33,748 nucleotides of DNA from Bacillus sp. (in: firmicutes) (GCA_031177865.1 JAPSKD010000014.1:1-33748); one strand, 5' to 3'. Shown: positions 8,156-17,179, numbered from the stretch's first letter. Program-made: numbers and translations. The notes: generated by a model from the letters alone, not told the origin.

Positions 8156-9211
8156 TTAATCTTCAAGGTTTCTTTCTTCAAGAATATTTACTAAATCTTC
8201 CATTTCATGAGTTTTTCCACGTGCCATCAATACATCGACTGCATCTTTAGCATTTTTCCCATTAAATAAAACATCATATAGAGCAAATGTGATTGGCATG
8301 CTGACATCATACTTCTTGGCAAGCTGATAGGCAGCTTTCGTTGTCCTTACCCCTTCAACAACCATTCCCATATTATCGAGAACTTCATCAAGATTTTTCC
8401 CTTTACCAAGTAAATTTCCCGCCCTCCAGTTCCTTGAATGGACGCTTGTACAAGTTACAATTAAATCCCCTATACCAGTTAACCCAGAAAAGGTGAGAGG
8501 GTTAGCTCCCATTTTTGTTCCAAGTCGAGCTATTTCAGCTAATCCTCGCGTTATTAATGCAGCTTTAGCATTATCCCCGTACCCGAGCCCGTCCGTTATT
8601 CCGGCAGCCAAAGCAATGATATTCTTTAGTGCTCCGCCAATTTCAACTCCTATAACGTCTGGGTTCGTATAGACTCGAAAATTATGGTTAATAAATAAAT
8701 CTTGTATTTCTTCGGCTGCAACCATATTTTCTGAAGAAACAGTTACAGTCGTCGGATGTCTCAGGCTCACTTCCTCGGCATGGCTTGGACCTGAAAGGAC
8801 CACTACTGCTTTTAAAAGCTCACTTGGCATTTCTTCCTTAATCAGTTCGGAAATTCTCAAAAGGGAATCAGGCTCAATCCCTTTACTAACATGCGCAATC
8901 GTCAATGGTGAGTTTTGAACATTTCGTATTTTCCCAAGTACTTCGCGAATAGCTTTGGTCGGTACCGCTACTATCACAGTTTTAATTCCTGACAATGCGT
9001 CACTTAATGAAGCATAACCGACAATTAATTCAGGTAAATCAATTCCTGGCAAATACTTCTTATTTGTATGAAACTGATTGATTTCTTGAACTTGGGATTC
9101 ATTATGACTCCACAATCGGACTTCATGGTCATTGTCTGCAAGGACCATTGCAAGTGCAGTCCCCCAGCTGCCAGCACCAATAACGGCTACAGCTTCTTTT
9201 TTTTCCTGCAT
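8156..9211 (-). CDS. gpsA: NAD(P)H-dependent glycerol-3-phosphate dehydrogenase
   Basis: Reduces dihydroxyacetone phosphate to sn-glycerol-3-phosphate, the backbone for phospholipids and for glycerol-phosphate teichoic acids. The 351-residue protein has the dinucleotide-binding GAGSWGTA at 13-20, followed by the GpsA signatures SGPSHAEEV and [13 protein letters not shown], the latter with the catalytic lysine. It starts 22 nt after der ends and is probably cotranscribed with it, as in B. subtilis. The window also holds plsC, the next type of enzyme in phospholipid synthesis. Identification is secure. Confidence 0.97.
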   Translation of the reverse strand: MQEKKEAVAVIGAGSWGTALAMVLADNDHEVRLWSHNESQVQEINQFHTNKKYLPGIDLPELIVGYASLSDALSGIKTVIVAVPTKAIREVLGKIRNVQNSPLTIAHVSKGIEPDSLLRISELIKEEMPSELLKAVVVLSGPSHAEEVSLRHPTTVTVSSENMVAAEEIQDLFINHNFRVYTNPDVIGVEIGGALKNIIALAAGITDGLGYGDNAKAALITRGLAEIARLGTKMGANPLTFSGLTGIGDLIVTCTSVHSRNWRAGNLLGKGKNLDEVLDNMGMVVEGVRTTKAAYQLAKKYDVSMPITFALYDVLFNGKNAKDAVDVLMARGKTHEMEDLVNILEERNLED

Positions 9212-9233
9212 TTATATCACTCCCACCGTAAAA

Positions 9234-10544
9234 TTATTTTCTTTCTCTTGCATAAATTTTTATCGGGGTTCCCTCGAATCCAAATGCTTCCCGGATTCGA
9301 TTTTCTAAGAAGCGCTCATAAGAGAAATGCAGTAATTCTGGTTCGTTTACAAAGACCACAAAGGTTGGCGGTTTCACCGCTACTTGCGTCGTATAATAAA
9401 TTTTTAATCGACGACCTTTGTCCGTAGGTGTCGGATTCATAGCTACCGCATCCATTATTATATCATTTAACACACTTGTTTCGACGCGCATTGCATGGTT
9501 CTCACTAGCAGTATTGATCATTGGCAGTAGAGTATGAATACGTTTTTTCGTCTTTGCAGATAAGAAAACAATTGGAGCATAACTTAGAAAGAGGAAATGC
9601 TCTCTAATTTTTTGTTCAAGTTCCTTCATCGTTTTTTCATCTTTTTCTACCGCATCCCACTTGTTGACCACAATAACAATTGCCCTGCCTGCTTCATGTG
9701 CATATCCAGCAATTTTCTTATCCTGTTCTATGATTCCTTCTTCTGCATTAATAACGACTAATACAACATCAGACCGTTCTATTGCCCTCAGAGCACGGAG
9801 TACACTATATTTTTCTGTACTCTCATACACTTTTCCTTTTTTCCGCATTCCAGCAGTATCAATAATGACATACTTTTCCCCATTATATGTATAAGGAGAA
9901 TCTACGGCATCTCTTGTTGTTCCAGCAATATCACTTACAATGACACGGTCTTCTCCCAAAATTGCATTCACTAATGACGACTTTCCAACATTAGGCCTGC
10001 CTATTAAAGAAAATTTAATGACATCTGCATCATAATCCTGTCCCTTATTCTTAGGAAAATGTTTGGCTGCCTCATCTAGAAGATCACCCAATCCAAGACC
10101 ATGAGAGCCTGATACTGGGATAGGTTCACCAAATCCTAAGGAATAGAAATCATAGATTTGTTCACGCATTTCGGGGTTATCAATTTTATTAACTGCTAAT
10201 ACGATTGGTTTTTTTGATTTGTAAAGAATCTTTGCTACTTCTTCGTCTGCTGCCGTTACCCCTTCTCTGCCGTTGGTTAAGAAAATGATAACATCTGCCT
10301 CATCAATCGCTACTTCTGCCTGCTGGCGAATTTGCTCAAGAAAAGGTTCATCGCCTATATCAATTCCACCCGTATCAATTACATTAAACTCATGTGTCAA
10401 CCATTCCCCTGAGCTATAGATTCGGTCACGCGTCACTCCTGGGATATCCTCAACGATGGAAATTCTTTCTCCAACAATTCTGTTGAAAATAGTTGATTTT
10501 CCAACATTTGGTCGCCCTACAATGGCTATAACAGGTTTTACCAT
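9234..10544 (-). CDS. der: Ribosome-assembly GTPase Der (EngA)
   Basis: Essential GTPase with two tandem G domains that acts late in 50S subunit assembly. From the ATG at 10544 it has 436 residues, exactly the B. subtilis length. G domain 1 has GRPNVGKST at 10-18, DTGG and NKID. G domain 2 has GRPNVGKSS near 180, DTAGM and NKWD. A C-terminal KH-like domain covers roughly 350-436. In-frame starts 5 to 24 bases upstream would either touch or precede the ribosome-binding site AAAGGATGG, so I prefer the inner ATG. It forms a unit with gpsA, and a terminator separates it from yphA. Confidence 0.97.
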   Translation of the reverse strand: MVKPVIAIVGRPNVGKSTIFNRIVGERISIVEDIPGVTRDRIYSSGEWLTHEFNVIDTGGIDIGDEPFLEQIRQQAEVAIDEADVIIFLTNGREGVTAADEEVAKILYKSKKPIVLAVNKIDNPEMREQIYDFYSLGFGEPIPVSGSHGLGLGDLLDEAAKHFPKNKGQDYDADVIKFSLIGRPNVGKSSLVNAILGEDRVIVSDIAGTTRDAVDSPYTYNGEKYVIIDTAGMRKKGKVYESTEKYSVLRALRAIERSDVVLVVINAEEGIIEQDKKIAGYAHEAGRAIVIVVNKWDAVEKDEKTMKELEQKIREHFLFLSYAPIVFLSAKTKKRIHTLLPMINTASENHAMRVETSVLNDIIMDAVAMNPTPTDKGRRLKIYYTTQVAVKPPTFVVFVNEPELLHFSYERFLENRIREAFGFEGTPIKIYARERK

Positions 10545-10649
10545 TATAATCGCCATCCTTTCATCCATATGATTATCAATATTTTGTTATTATTATCGTT
10601 AAAGCAGAGAAACTCAATTTATATAATTAAGCAATTGCGTACTAATGAT

Positions 10650-10677
10650 AAAGAAACCCTTCTTTACTGAGAAGGGT
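10650..10677 (-). terminator. Terminator after yphA
   Basis: ACCCTTCT (10656-10663) pairs with AGAAGGGT (10670-10677), 8 bp with a 6-nt loop, followed by TTCTTT on the minus strand. It lies 60 nt after the yphA stop, so der needs its own promoter or read-through. Confidence 0.7.
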
Positions 10678-10739
10678 CTAACCATATTATTTTAGCAATG
10701 TTAGTCCTTTACCGCAATCCAAAACATGGAAGAATTATT

Positions 10740-11348
10740 TTAGGAAGATTTTTGTTTCCCCTTCTCCAAAAAATCAAAATGTTTTTGAAAGAATGTTCCT
10801 GCATTTTCTAGCATGCTCCAGCTTACCAACAGTATTGTAATTAACGAAACAGCATCAAGGTATGCCATGGTCCCAATCGGATTAGAAAATTCAAATTTAC
10901 TCAGATAAAAGGCATAGAGGACCTCTCCTTGCATGGTACCACTTACAATCATTAACAATCTGTCTTTTAGAGAAGTTTGTAATAAGATTGCTAAACAGCT
11001 AAAACATATTCCCATCATCCATTCCTTTTGAAAAATTACCCAAACTGGATCAAAAATAACAAATAAGTTAAAGGTAACGTATGCAATTGTTACAATAAAT
11101 GAACAAATAAAGGCATACAGCAATGAACCCAGCTTTTTCTTACTAAGAATAATATAAGATGATAGCAGCATAAATAATCCACTAGCAAAAAACTCGAAGC
11201 TCATAAACATAAAACGTACATTTGAAAGGATAATCAAAATTAAAATGACACTTGCTAATTTTGTACGATAAGGATTTTGCTTATTCATAAAAAAGGTTAT
11301 ATATACCCAAAATAACCAAACAATCCAATAAAACATTGAACCTTCCAT
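10740..11348 (-). CDS. yphA: YphA-like integral membrane protein
   Basis: About 202 residues with six or so hydrophobic segments spread over the whole length and a short basic C-terminal tail. It is an inner-membrane protein of unknown function. Size and position, upstream of der and divergent from ypzI, match B. subtilis yphA; the yphB (seaA) gene that I recall between them in B. subtilis is not present here. Start choice: the GTG at 11354 is only 3 nt from the ribosome-binding site GGAGG, whereas the ATG at 11348 is 9 nt away, so the ATG is preferred. Its leader shares 16 bases exactly with the ypzI leader. Confidence 0.8.
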   Translation of the reverse strand: MEGSMFYWIVWLFWVYITFFMNKQNPYRTKLASVILILIILSNVRFMFMSFEFFASGLFMLLSSYIILSKKKLGSLLYAFICSFIVTIAYVTFNLFVIFDPVWVIFQKEWMMGICFSCLAILLQTSLKDRLLMIVSGTMQGEVLYAFYLSKFEFSNPIGTMAYLDAVSLITILLVSWSMLENAGTFFQKHFDFLEKGKQKSS

Positions 11349-11353
11349 TATCA

Positions 11354-11453
11354 CACACCTCCTACTATTTCCATTATCGGTATTCTTTATGTAGTTTCAT
11401 ACTTCCCTGAATAATCTTTCCTCAACAAAATCATGTTAATAGTAGGAGGTGTG
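11354..11453. repeat. Perfect 16-bp inverted repeat around the yphA-ypzI divergent region
   Basis: CACACCTCCTACTATT at 11354-11369 is the exact complement of AATAGTAGGAGGTGTG at 11438-11453. Each arm contains the ribosome-binding site of the gene on its side, so both mRNAs begin translation behind the same 16 bases. The arms are 68 bp apart. Confidence 0.9.
11408..11439 (+). promoter_or_regulatory. Candidate sigma-G (forespore) promoter of ypzI
   Basis: TGAATA at 11408-11413 is followed after 18 bp by CATGTTAA at 11432-11439. The sigma-G consensus is about TGAATA, 17-18 bp, CATACTA, so the -35 is perfect and the -10 keeps CAT--TA. A start at about 11446 would, however, leave only a short leader of about 13 nt before the ATG, which reaches into the ribosome-binding site; this lowers confidence. 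Confidence 0.35.
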
Positions 11454-11458
11454 GAGAA

Positions 11459-11602
11459 ATGGGAAAGGATCGACAAGCAAAAAAGGTTAAAGCAAGCGGC
11501 AGAGCAGGAGTAGACCGTGACCAGGCGCTGCATTATCCAGGTTCAACGAAGCTTCAAAGCCCAGAAGAGGCACGTGGATTAAACGATAATAAGTATAGCT
11601 GA
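11459..11602 (+). CDS. ypzI: YpzI family small protein
   Basis: A 47-residue protein beginning MGKDRQAKKVKASGRAGVDR and ending ARGLNDNKYS. It is very hydrophilic and basic at the N terminus, without membrane segment or cysteine. This matches the YpzI family of small Bacillus proteins as I remember it, and the place between yphA and fni is the same as in B. subtilis. A strong ribosome-binding site (AGGAGGTGTGGAG) lies ahead of the ATG and a terminator directly behind. Composition (small, basic, charged) and a possible sigma-G promoter would fit a spore-enclosed protein, but the function is unknown. Confidence 0.85.
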   Translation: MGKDRQAKKVKASGRAGVDRDQALHYPGSTKLQSPEEARGLNDNKYS

Positions 11603-11604
11603 CA

Positions 11605-11638
11605 AAAATAAGCTCCCGCTGGCTGCGGGAGCTTATTT
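11605..11638. terminator. Bidirectional terminator between ypzI and fni
   Basis: AAATAAGCTCCCGC (11606-11619) pairs perfectly with GCGGGAGCTTATTT (11625-11638), a 14-bp stem with a 5-nt loop. It serves both convergent genes. The fni stop codon (11633-11635) lies inside the stem, so the last codon of fni is part of the terminator. Confidence 0.9.
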
Positions 11639-12691
11639 TATAGTTCGCTGGCTATATGTTCTTGTATCAATTCCTCTTTGATTTAACCAATGATGCAGTT
11701 GACCAGATATCATCAATGGCGCTCCTTGCAGTTCTTGAATAGATTTCGCTCCTAAAGCCGTCATAATGAGTGTTAACTCATCATGCAGGGATGAGATTTC
11801 TTCATATAATGCGTCTATTCCCTCTTCAATTAGGATTTTTAAGAAAAATCCTGCAAAGCCAATCGCACTAGCTCCTAAAGCTATTCCTTTAGCAATTTCT
11901 ACACTAGAGGTTACTCCGCCAGAACCAATGATTGGCATTGATTTTGAGGCATGCGAGGCCTCAGAAATAGAGATTGCGGTAGGTATGCCCCATTGATTAA
12001 AGAATGAGTGTGATTTTTTACTTCGCTTATTTTCTATCTGAGCAAAATTTGTTCCCCCGAAACCACCGATGTCCACAGCTGAAACCCCTACTGATGAAAG
12101 AGAATCTACCGTTTCTTTACACATTCCAAAACCAACTTCCTTTACTATGACGGGAACATTTGCCACTTTCACAATGGCTTCGATTCTTTTTAAAGCACCA
12201 GAAAATTCCCGGTCCCCTTCCGGCATTGTGAGTTCCTGGATTACATTTAAATGGATTTGTAAGGCATTTGCCTCAATCATATCAATTGCCGCTTTTGCTT
12301 GAGCAGGAGTTGCTTCACTTCCTAAATTGGCAATCAGCACTCCAGATGGGTTTTCTCTTCGTACTACTTCATATGTATATCTCTCAGATGGATCTTTCAA
12401 TGCTGACATCTGTGATCCCACTGCCATGGCAAGCCCTGCTTCCTTTGCCACTAGTGCCAGCTGTTTGTTAAGGGAATAGGTTTTTTCGCCACCGCCACCT
12501 GTCATAGCATTGATAAAAATTGGCGAACTTAAAGAAAGTTCGCCAATTTTTTGGTGAAAGGTGACATCTGAAACATTAATGTTTGGTAAACTTTGATGAA
12601 TAAATTGGACATCATCAAATGCTGTTGATCGCTTTTGCCCAGTTTCAAGAGCATAGCGAATATGATCCCATTTCCGTTCAGATCTAGACAC
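11633..12691 (-). CDS. fni: Type 2 isopentenyl-diphosphate delta-isomerase
   Basis: FMN- and NAD(P)H-dependent isomerase that interconverts IPP and DMAPP, the starter and extender units of isoprenoids such as the menaquinone chain built by HepS/HepT. The 352-residue protein keeps the family landmarks [59 protein letters not shown] and [18 protein letters not shown], the last being the FMN phosphate-binding area of the barrel. It starts at a GTG ([10 protein letters not shown]), the same relative start as B. subtilis, with a weak ribosome-binding site (GGTGAT). It lies 12 nt after ypfD, so translation may depend on read-through from that gene. Confidence 0.97.
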   Translation of the reverse strand: MSRSERKWDHIRYALETGQKRSTAFDDVQFIHQSLPNINVSDVTFHQKIGELSLSSPIFINAMTGGGGEKTYSLNKQLALVAKEAGLAMAVGSQMSALKDPSERYTYEVVRRENPSGVLIANLGSEATPAQAKAAIDMIEANALQIHLNVIQELTMPEGDREFSGALKRIEAIVKVANVPVIVKEVGFGMCKETVDSLSSVGVSAVDIGGFGGTNFAQIENKRSKKSHSFFNQWGIPTAISISEASHASKSMPIIGSGGVTSSVEIAKGIALGASAIGFAGFFLKILIEEGIDALYEEISSLHDELTLIMTALGAKSIQELQGAPLMISGQLHHWLNQRGIDTRTYSQRTIK

Positions 12692-12703
12692 TTTATATCA
12701 CCA

Positions 12704-13843
12704 TTATTTTCCTAGATTCTTTAATTTATCGCCAATCATTTCGCCAAGCTGGAATCCTTTAGATTCTTCAGGAAGTTCGTAATCAAAGTTTTCTTCCACT
12801 TCTTTTTCAAGAAGATCTTTAATACTTAGTGAAAGTCGCTGCTCCTGTTCGTTAGCGTCTAACACTTTCACTTGCACCTCTTGACCTTCCTTCAATACCT
12901 CATGTGGTGTACCAATATGCTTATGAGCAATTTGCGAGATGTGAACTAAGCCTTCAACGCCAGGGAAAACTTCTACAAATGCACCATATGAAACTAATCT
13001 TTTCACTGTTCCTGTTAATGTGCTGCCCTTAGGTGCTTTTTCAGCTATATCGGACCATGGTCCTGGCTGTGTTTCTTTAATAGATAAAGAAATTCTTTCA
13101 TTATCACGATCTACATTAAGAACCTTTACTTTTACTTTTTGACCTTCTTGCACAACATCTGAAGGTTTATCAATATGTTGATATGATAATTGAGAAATAT
13201 GAACAAGACCATCGATACCGCCAATATCAACGAATGCTCCAAAATCTGTAATTCTTTGAACAGTACCATCAATGACTAAACCTGGAGTAATCGTGTTAAG
13301 GAGGTTTTTCTTATGTTTCCCCTTTTCTTCTTCTACCACTGCACGGTGTGATAGAATGAGACGATTTTTTTCCTTATCAAGTTCAACAATCTTAAAAGTT
13401 AGATTTTTACCTTTATAATCTGAAAAATCTTCGACAAAATGAGCTTCTACTAAAGATGCAGGTACAAAGCCACGAACGCCAAGATCAACGACAAGACCTC
13501 CCTTTACTACATCCTTTACTTCCGTTTCAAATACTTCTCCGCTATTGAAAAGATTTTCTAGATTTGCCCATGCCTTTTGGGCGTCTACTTTTCTTTTTGA
13601 TAATACAAGGGCGTCCTCTTCAACCTTTAATACCTCAAGTTCTAATTCGTCGCCTTCAGAAACAACATCAGAGGCTTTTTCAACATGAAGGCTAGAAAGC
13701 TCACTGATTGGAATAATCCCATCATGTTTACTATCTTGAATATTTACAATAACCTGTTTTTCTTCTACCTTCGTTACTTGTCCAGTGACTTTATCACCGA
13801 CTGTATAATTTTTCACTTCTACATGGTTCATTTCTTCCGACAT
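12704..13843 (-). CDS. ypfD: Ribosomal protein S1 homolog (YpfD)
   Basis: RNA-binding protein of four S1 (OB-fold) repeats, at about residues 16-85, 100-168, 187-256 and 272-342, each with a form of the pattern G-x-V-----G-VV----GFV/G-VHIS. The 379-residue protein is the size of the Firmicute S1-like protein, shorter than the six-domain S1 of E. coli. In low-GC Gram-positives this protein is not essential and is less tightly bound to the ribosome; annotation as rpsA is also common. The ribosome-binding site AAGGAGG is strong. The nearest upstream gene, plsC, is 128 nt away; fni follows after 12 nt. Confidence 0.95.
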   Translation of the reverse strand: MSEEMNHVEVKNYTVGDKVTGQVTKVEEKQVIVNIQDSKHDGIIPISELSSLHVEKASDVVSEGDELELEVLKVEEDALVLSKRKVDAQKAWANLENLFNSGEVFETEVKDVVKGGLVVDLGVRGFVPASLVEAHFVEDFSDYKGKNLTFKIVELDKEKNRLILSHRAVVEEEKGKHKKNLLNTITPGLVIDGTVQRITDFGAFVDIGGIDGLVHISQLSYQHIDKPSDVVQEGQKVKVKVLNVDRDNERISLSIKETQPGPWSDIAEKAPKGSTLTGTVKRLVSYGAFVEVFPGVEGLVHISQIAHKHIGTPHEVLKEGQEVQVKVLDANEQEQRLSLSIKDLLEKEVEENFDYELPEESKGFQLGEMIGDKLKNLGK

Positions 13844-13971
13844 ATGTATTCCTCCTTAATCCAATTACTGCTAAATAAATTATATAATATCAAAATGATA
13901 AACGAGTGAATATTCTAATAAAATCTCTTTTTATTAACTTCTTACAAATAGCGTTTTTTGTCAAGCAGAAC

Positions 13972-14553
13972 CTATCGGTGCTCTTTAATAAGTTTATGGA
14001 TTTCTGACATTATTAATTCAGTCACCTGTTCCGCAGAGGCCTTGGCTGCCCTTATTTCCCCCATTGCAATCGGCTTTCCATAAACCACCTTTAACGTTTT
14101 CAAAGTTTTATACGGTCCAATTATGGCGCATGGGACCACATCTGCTTCTGTTCTTAGGGCAAAAAAACCCGCTCCCGATAGACCTTTGCCGATTTCACCC
14201 GATTTACTCCTTGTCCCTTCAGGAAAAAGCCCGAACACATTTCCGTCTTTTAATACCTTTAATCCAGCTCTTAATGATTCCCTGTCTCCTTTCCCCCTTT
14301 TTACTGGGAAAGCGTTGCACTTTCTTACGATATTACCCAATACAGGAACCTTGAATAATTCTTCCTTTGCCATAAAATGGACAGGTCGAGGAGCCGTAAT
14401 ACCAACAACTAAAGGATCAAAATTATGAATATGATTTGTACAAAGCAGCACCCCGCCATCTTTAGGGAAATGCTCTAATCCACTAACTTCAATTCGATAC
14501 CACGGTTTAAAAACACCAGCAACTACTGATCTTGCAAACGAATAAAACGTCAC
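13972..14553 (-). CDS. plsC: 1-acyl-sn-glycerol-3-phosphate acyltransferase
   Basis: Adds the second fatty acid to lysophosphatidic acid, giving phosphatidic acid at the membrane. The 193-residue protein carries acyltransferase motif I as H41-x4-D46 (NHIHNFDP) and motif III FPEGTRS at 110-116, with a hydrophobic N terminus that likely associates with the membrane. It starts with GTG overlapping the TGA stop of cmk (GTGA), which implies translational coupling. B. subtilis 168 has plsC at another locus, but the cmk-plsC-ypfD order is found in other bacilli as I recall. A paralogous acyltransferase cannot be excluded by sequence alone. Confidence 0.9.
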   Translation of the reverse strand: MTFYSFARSVVAGVFKPWYRIEVSGLEHFPKDGGVLLCTNHIHNFDPLVVGITAPRPVHFMAKEELFKVPVLGNIVRKCNAFPVKRGKGDRESLRAGLKVLKDGNVFGLFPEGTRSKSGEIGKGLSGAGFFALRTEADVVPCAIIGPYKTLKTLKVVYGKPIAMGEIRAAKASAEQVTELIMSEIHKLIKEHR

Positions 14554-15230
14554 ACTTCCCCAACCCTTTCATGCACGAGAGCCATAATTTTTTCTACTAC
14601 TTCGGGGATCGTCAAAGATGTTGTGTCAATTTCAATTGCGTCGTCTGCTTTTTTCAATGGTGCAAATTCCCGTTCAGAGTCTATTTTATCACGACGGGCG
14701 ATTTCTGCCTTTAATTGTTCTAAATCGGAAGGAAAGCCTTTTTGGAGATTTTCTGTATGTCGTCTTTCGGCTCTTTCTTCTACACTGGCAAGTAGAAAAA
14801 CCTTTACTTCCGCATTTGGAAGCACATGTGTCCCTATGTCCCTGCCATCCATCACGACCCCTCCGTCTACGGCAAAGGATTGCTGCATTCTGACCATTTC
14901 TTCACGGACCTTTTGGTGCTTAGCCACAATTGAAACGGAATTTGTAACTTCTGATGAACGAATTGCTTCCGTTACTTCTTGATTATCTAGAAACACCAAT
15001 TGACCCTTAGGTGAAGGGAATAGTTCTAATTTTGTTGCTAATAGAGTGTCTAATAGTGAGTTTTCATCTTCTAAGTTAAGGTTATGAACCAGTGCTTTAT
15101 ATGTTAGGGCACGATACATTGCACCAGTATCTATATATATGTAGGATAACTTTTCTGCCACAACTTTTGCTACTGTACTCTTACCCGCTGCGGCAGGTCC
15201 GTCAATTGCGATTGATAATTTTTTTTCCAT
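14550..15230 (-). CDS. cmk: Cytidylate kinase
   Basis: Phosphorylates CMP and dCMP to the diphosphates, feeding lipid, wall and DNA precursor synthesis. From the ATG at 15230 it has 226 residues starting [20 protein letters not shown], with the P-loop at 11-18 and the family motifs [10 protein letters not shown] and [11 protein letters not shown]. An in-frame ATG further upstream would add 12 residues unlike the family, and the AGGAGG ribosome-binding site sits directly before the inner ATG. It is coupled to plsC by a 4-nt overlap. Upstream, the gap to ypfB is filled by a MITE-like element. Confidence 0.96.
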   Translation of the reverse strand: MEKKLSIAIDGPAAAGKSTVAKVVAEKLSYIYIDTGAMYRALTYKALVHNLNLEDENSLLDTLLATKLELFPSPKGQLVFLDNQEVTEAIRSSEVTNSVSIVAKHQKVREEMVRMQQSFAVDGGVVMDGRDIGTHVLPNAEVKVFLLASVEERAERRHTENLQKGFPSDLEQLKAEIARRDKIDSEREFAPLKKADDAIEIDTTSLTIPEVVEKIMALVHERVGEV

Positions 15231-15311
15231 AGATCCTCCTAAGTTACTCATGTTCGTCTGATACACTCTTATTTATTTTACCATAAGAAAGCTGACTGCC
15301 TCTTTTTTTTA

Positions 15312-15493
15312 GGCTCTTTTCTTAAACTTTGTTGCTTTTTGTTACCAAATTTAAGTTTGTAGCTAAAGGTCTCAGAAAATCACATAATTTTCATTAGAAA
15401 AGAGCCAGCAAACTAAATTCAAAAGCACAAAATAACTGTTGTCACGTTAAAATCGGCTTTAAGATTTTAACAACAATCTTTAAGAATACAGCC
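15312..15493. mobile_element. MITE-like element, copy 2
   Basis: A 182-bp element with the same first 25 bases as copy 1 (GGCTCTTTTCTTAAACTTTG followed by TTGCT) and the same right-hand hairpin (GTTAAAATC paired with GATTTTAAC). The right end read inward is GGCTGTATTCTTAAAG, a good terminal inverted repeat of the left end. The inner arm AGAAAAGAGCC is also kept, while the sequence between the arms has diverged. Flanks are TTTTTTTA on the left and TTTTTTA on the right, consistent with an 8-bp target duplication in a T run that has lost one base. It separates ypfB from cmk. Confidence 0.7.
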
Positions 15494-15547
15494 TTTTTTA
15501 GCATTTTTATATTTGATTTTCTTTTATACTTTTCCCACTTTGAGAAT

Positions 15548-15573
15548 AAAAAAAAAGCAGGAATCCTGCTTTT
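15548..15573 (-). terminator. Terminator after ypfB
   Basis: On the minus strand AAAAGCAGG and CCTGCTTTT pair around a tiny loop and are followed by a long T run. The stem reaches the stop codon of ypfB. Confidence 0.8.
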
Positions 15574-15749
15574 CAATCACTAAAGGTTTGTAGAATCTCG
15601 GTAAATGTATTTTCATTTACACCCTCGTATTTTGTTAACTGTTCTAATTGAGGAAAAATATCTAGTTGGTGCAAGAATAGCTGAGCGAAAAAAAGAAAGA
15701 TAAATTGGATTATAATTACCTTTATTAATATTCTTTCTACAATTTTCAT
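15573..15749 (-). CDS. ypfB: YpfB-like small membrane protein
   Basis: A 58-residue protein beginning MKIVERILIKVIIIQFIFLF, with one strongly hydrophobic helix at about 5-26, then a short acidic tail including KYEGVNENTFTEILQ. Size, single membrane span, the YEGV motif and the position between ypeB and cmk fit B. subtilis YpfB (DUF5359 type) as I remember it. The function is unknown. The ribosome-binding site GGAGTGATGG is good in sequence but lies in a perfect 12-bp hairpin. In B. subtilis the c-di-GMP receptor gene ypfA (motI) lies between ypeB and ypfB; it is absent here. Confidence 0.8.
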   Translation of the reverse strand: MKIVERILIKVIIIQFIFLFFAQLFLHQLDIFPQLEQLTKYEGVNENTFTEILQTFSD

Positions 15750-15750
15750 A

Positions 15751-15793
15751 CCATCACTCCAAATTCCAATTATTACTATTATTGGAGTGATGG
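15751..15793 (-). promoter_or_regulatory. Hairpin sequestering the ypfB ribosome-binding site
   Basis: CCATCACTCCAA (15751-15762) and TTGGAGTGATGG (15782-15793) are perfect complements. In the minus-strand mRNA the second arm is GGAGTGATGG, the ribosome-binding site just 1 nt before the ypfB ATG. No T run follows, so it is not an ordinary terminator. Confidence 0.6.
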
Positions 15794-15813
15794 CATAATT
15801 TTATTCGAACACC

Positions 15814-17166
15814 TTATATAACCTCGTCGTAGACTTCTTCGGCATTTTTTAATTTTTCTACTTCTTCTTCGACACCGTCTACAGCATTAATAAAGATTCT
15901 ATAGGAGTCGTCACCAATTGTTCCTAGAAATTCGTAACATAATACTTCTTTGTTTAGATCGTTAACAATAACCGCTTGTCTCTCTTCCATTACTTTAAAG
16001 TTTGAATTTACCTTAGCTCGAGCTTGTTCACTGGTTAGTACTGGTTTTTCAATTTCTCTTGCGTCATTTAATGATTTTAAATAATCCTCTGCCGAGAAAC
16101 CAATGATGTTGCCATTATCCAGTGCCACTTCTACTTTTATAGCCTCAGGATAAATTCTGATATTGTTTTCTTTGGTGACAAAATTAAATACACCAGTATT
16201 ATCGTATTGAGTACTCTCAAACAACTCTAGATTTTTATATCCATTCTCTTTTAGAAATGCTGCAGCTCTAAGATTTGCATCGTTTAAACTAATTTTCTGC
16301 TGTGTAACATCTCTATGGTTAATAAACCATATTGGATACCCTGCTTTTTTGGTAATATCCATGCTTCCCTCTTGACCAGTTTTCTTATTTCTTATCGAAA
16401 TACTATAAAAACCGTAATCTGATCCTTTACCATTCTCAGTTACTTTAACCTCAGCATTCCCATCAAATTTCATATATTTTTTAGCAATGCTGATGGCTTC
16501 TTTTTCAGAAATGGTCTTTCCTTTAATTTTCTTAAAATTATCGTCCTTCTTTTGCATGTTCGTAAAGCTCGGACCAAAGTCACTTTCATCATAACCGGAT
16601 ACAGTTTTTTCAACTGTTTTAAATCCATCAATAATGGTATTGTCGGTTTGTTCTTTTCCCGAAGCTAACGCAAGTTCAACGTCCATCCAGCGAAGATTAT
16701 TTTCTAACACCATATGCTGTACTTTACGCAGTTCATTCTGAATATCACCAGATTGCTTGTACAGAACCTTTAAGGTTTCATACTCCTCTTCTGATAATGG
16801 TTCTTTATCCAAATCTCTTACCGCTGTTTGATAACTAAACTTTCCGATTTTAGATAAAAACTCTTCTGTTTTATTGAATGGTAGCAATGTTAGCGGCAGT
16901 TGTCCTACATCACTATGTGCTTCAGAGGTTAGTCTCCAAACTTCAACTAGTGAAGGGGATAAAGAATGCCTAGAATTCATCGCAAGAGTGGTTCCAATCT
17001 TATCGTGAAGTATATCCATTTGATAAGTAAGATCATGAAAGGCACGTTGATAATTATTTTCAGCATTTAATAAAATCGCATTTTTCTCCCGATGTTCTTG
17101 ATATCCCCAGTAGGCTGTTCCCGCCACACCCAGTGCTAGAACACCAATAATTATTCCTCTTATCAT
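15814..17166 (-). CDS. ypeB: Germination protein YpeB
   Basis: Spore membrane protein needed, together with SleB, for cortex breakdown during germination; SleB and YpeB stabilise each other in the dormant spore. From the ATG at 17166 it has 450 residues, the B. subtilis length. There is one N-terminal membrane anchor at about 3-22 (followed by YWGYQEHREKN), a helical N-terminal domain, then C-terminal PepSY-type repeats with the pattern ISEKEAISIAKKYM and LTSEQARAKVN. An in-frame extension upstream overlaps sleB and is not real. The ribosome-binding site is GAGGGGTG and the gap to sleB is 13 nt, so the two are one operon. Confidence 0.96.
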   Translation of the reverse strand: MIRGIIIGVLALGVAGTAYWGYQEHREKNAILLNAENNYQRAFHDLTYQMDILHDKIGTTLAMNSRHSLSPSLVEVWRLTSEAHSDVGQLPLTLLPFNKTEEFLSKIGKFSYQTAVRDLDKEPLSEEEYETLKVLYKQSGDIQNELRKVQHMVLENNLRWMDVELALASGKEQTDNTIIDGFKTVEKTVSGYDESDFGPSFTNMQKKDDNFKKIKGKTISEKEAISIAKKYMKFDGNAEVKVTENGKGSDYGFYSISIRNKKTGQEGSMDITKKAGYPIWFINHRDVTQQKISLNDANLRAAAFLKENGYKNLELFESTQYDNTGVFNFVTKENNIRIYPEAIKVEVALDNGNIIGFSAEDYLKSLNDAREIEKPVLTSEQARAKVNSNFKVMEERQAVIVNDLNKEVLCYEFLGTIGDDSYRIFINAVDGVEEEVEKLKNAEEVYDEVI

Positions 17167-17179
17167 CCTTTTCACCCCT

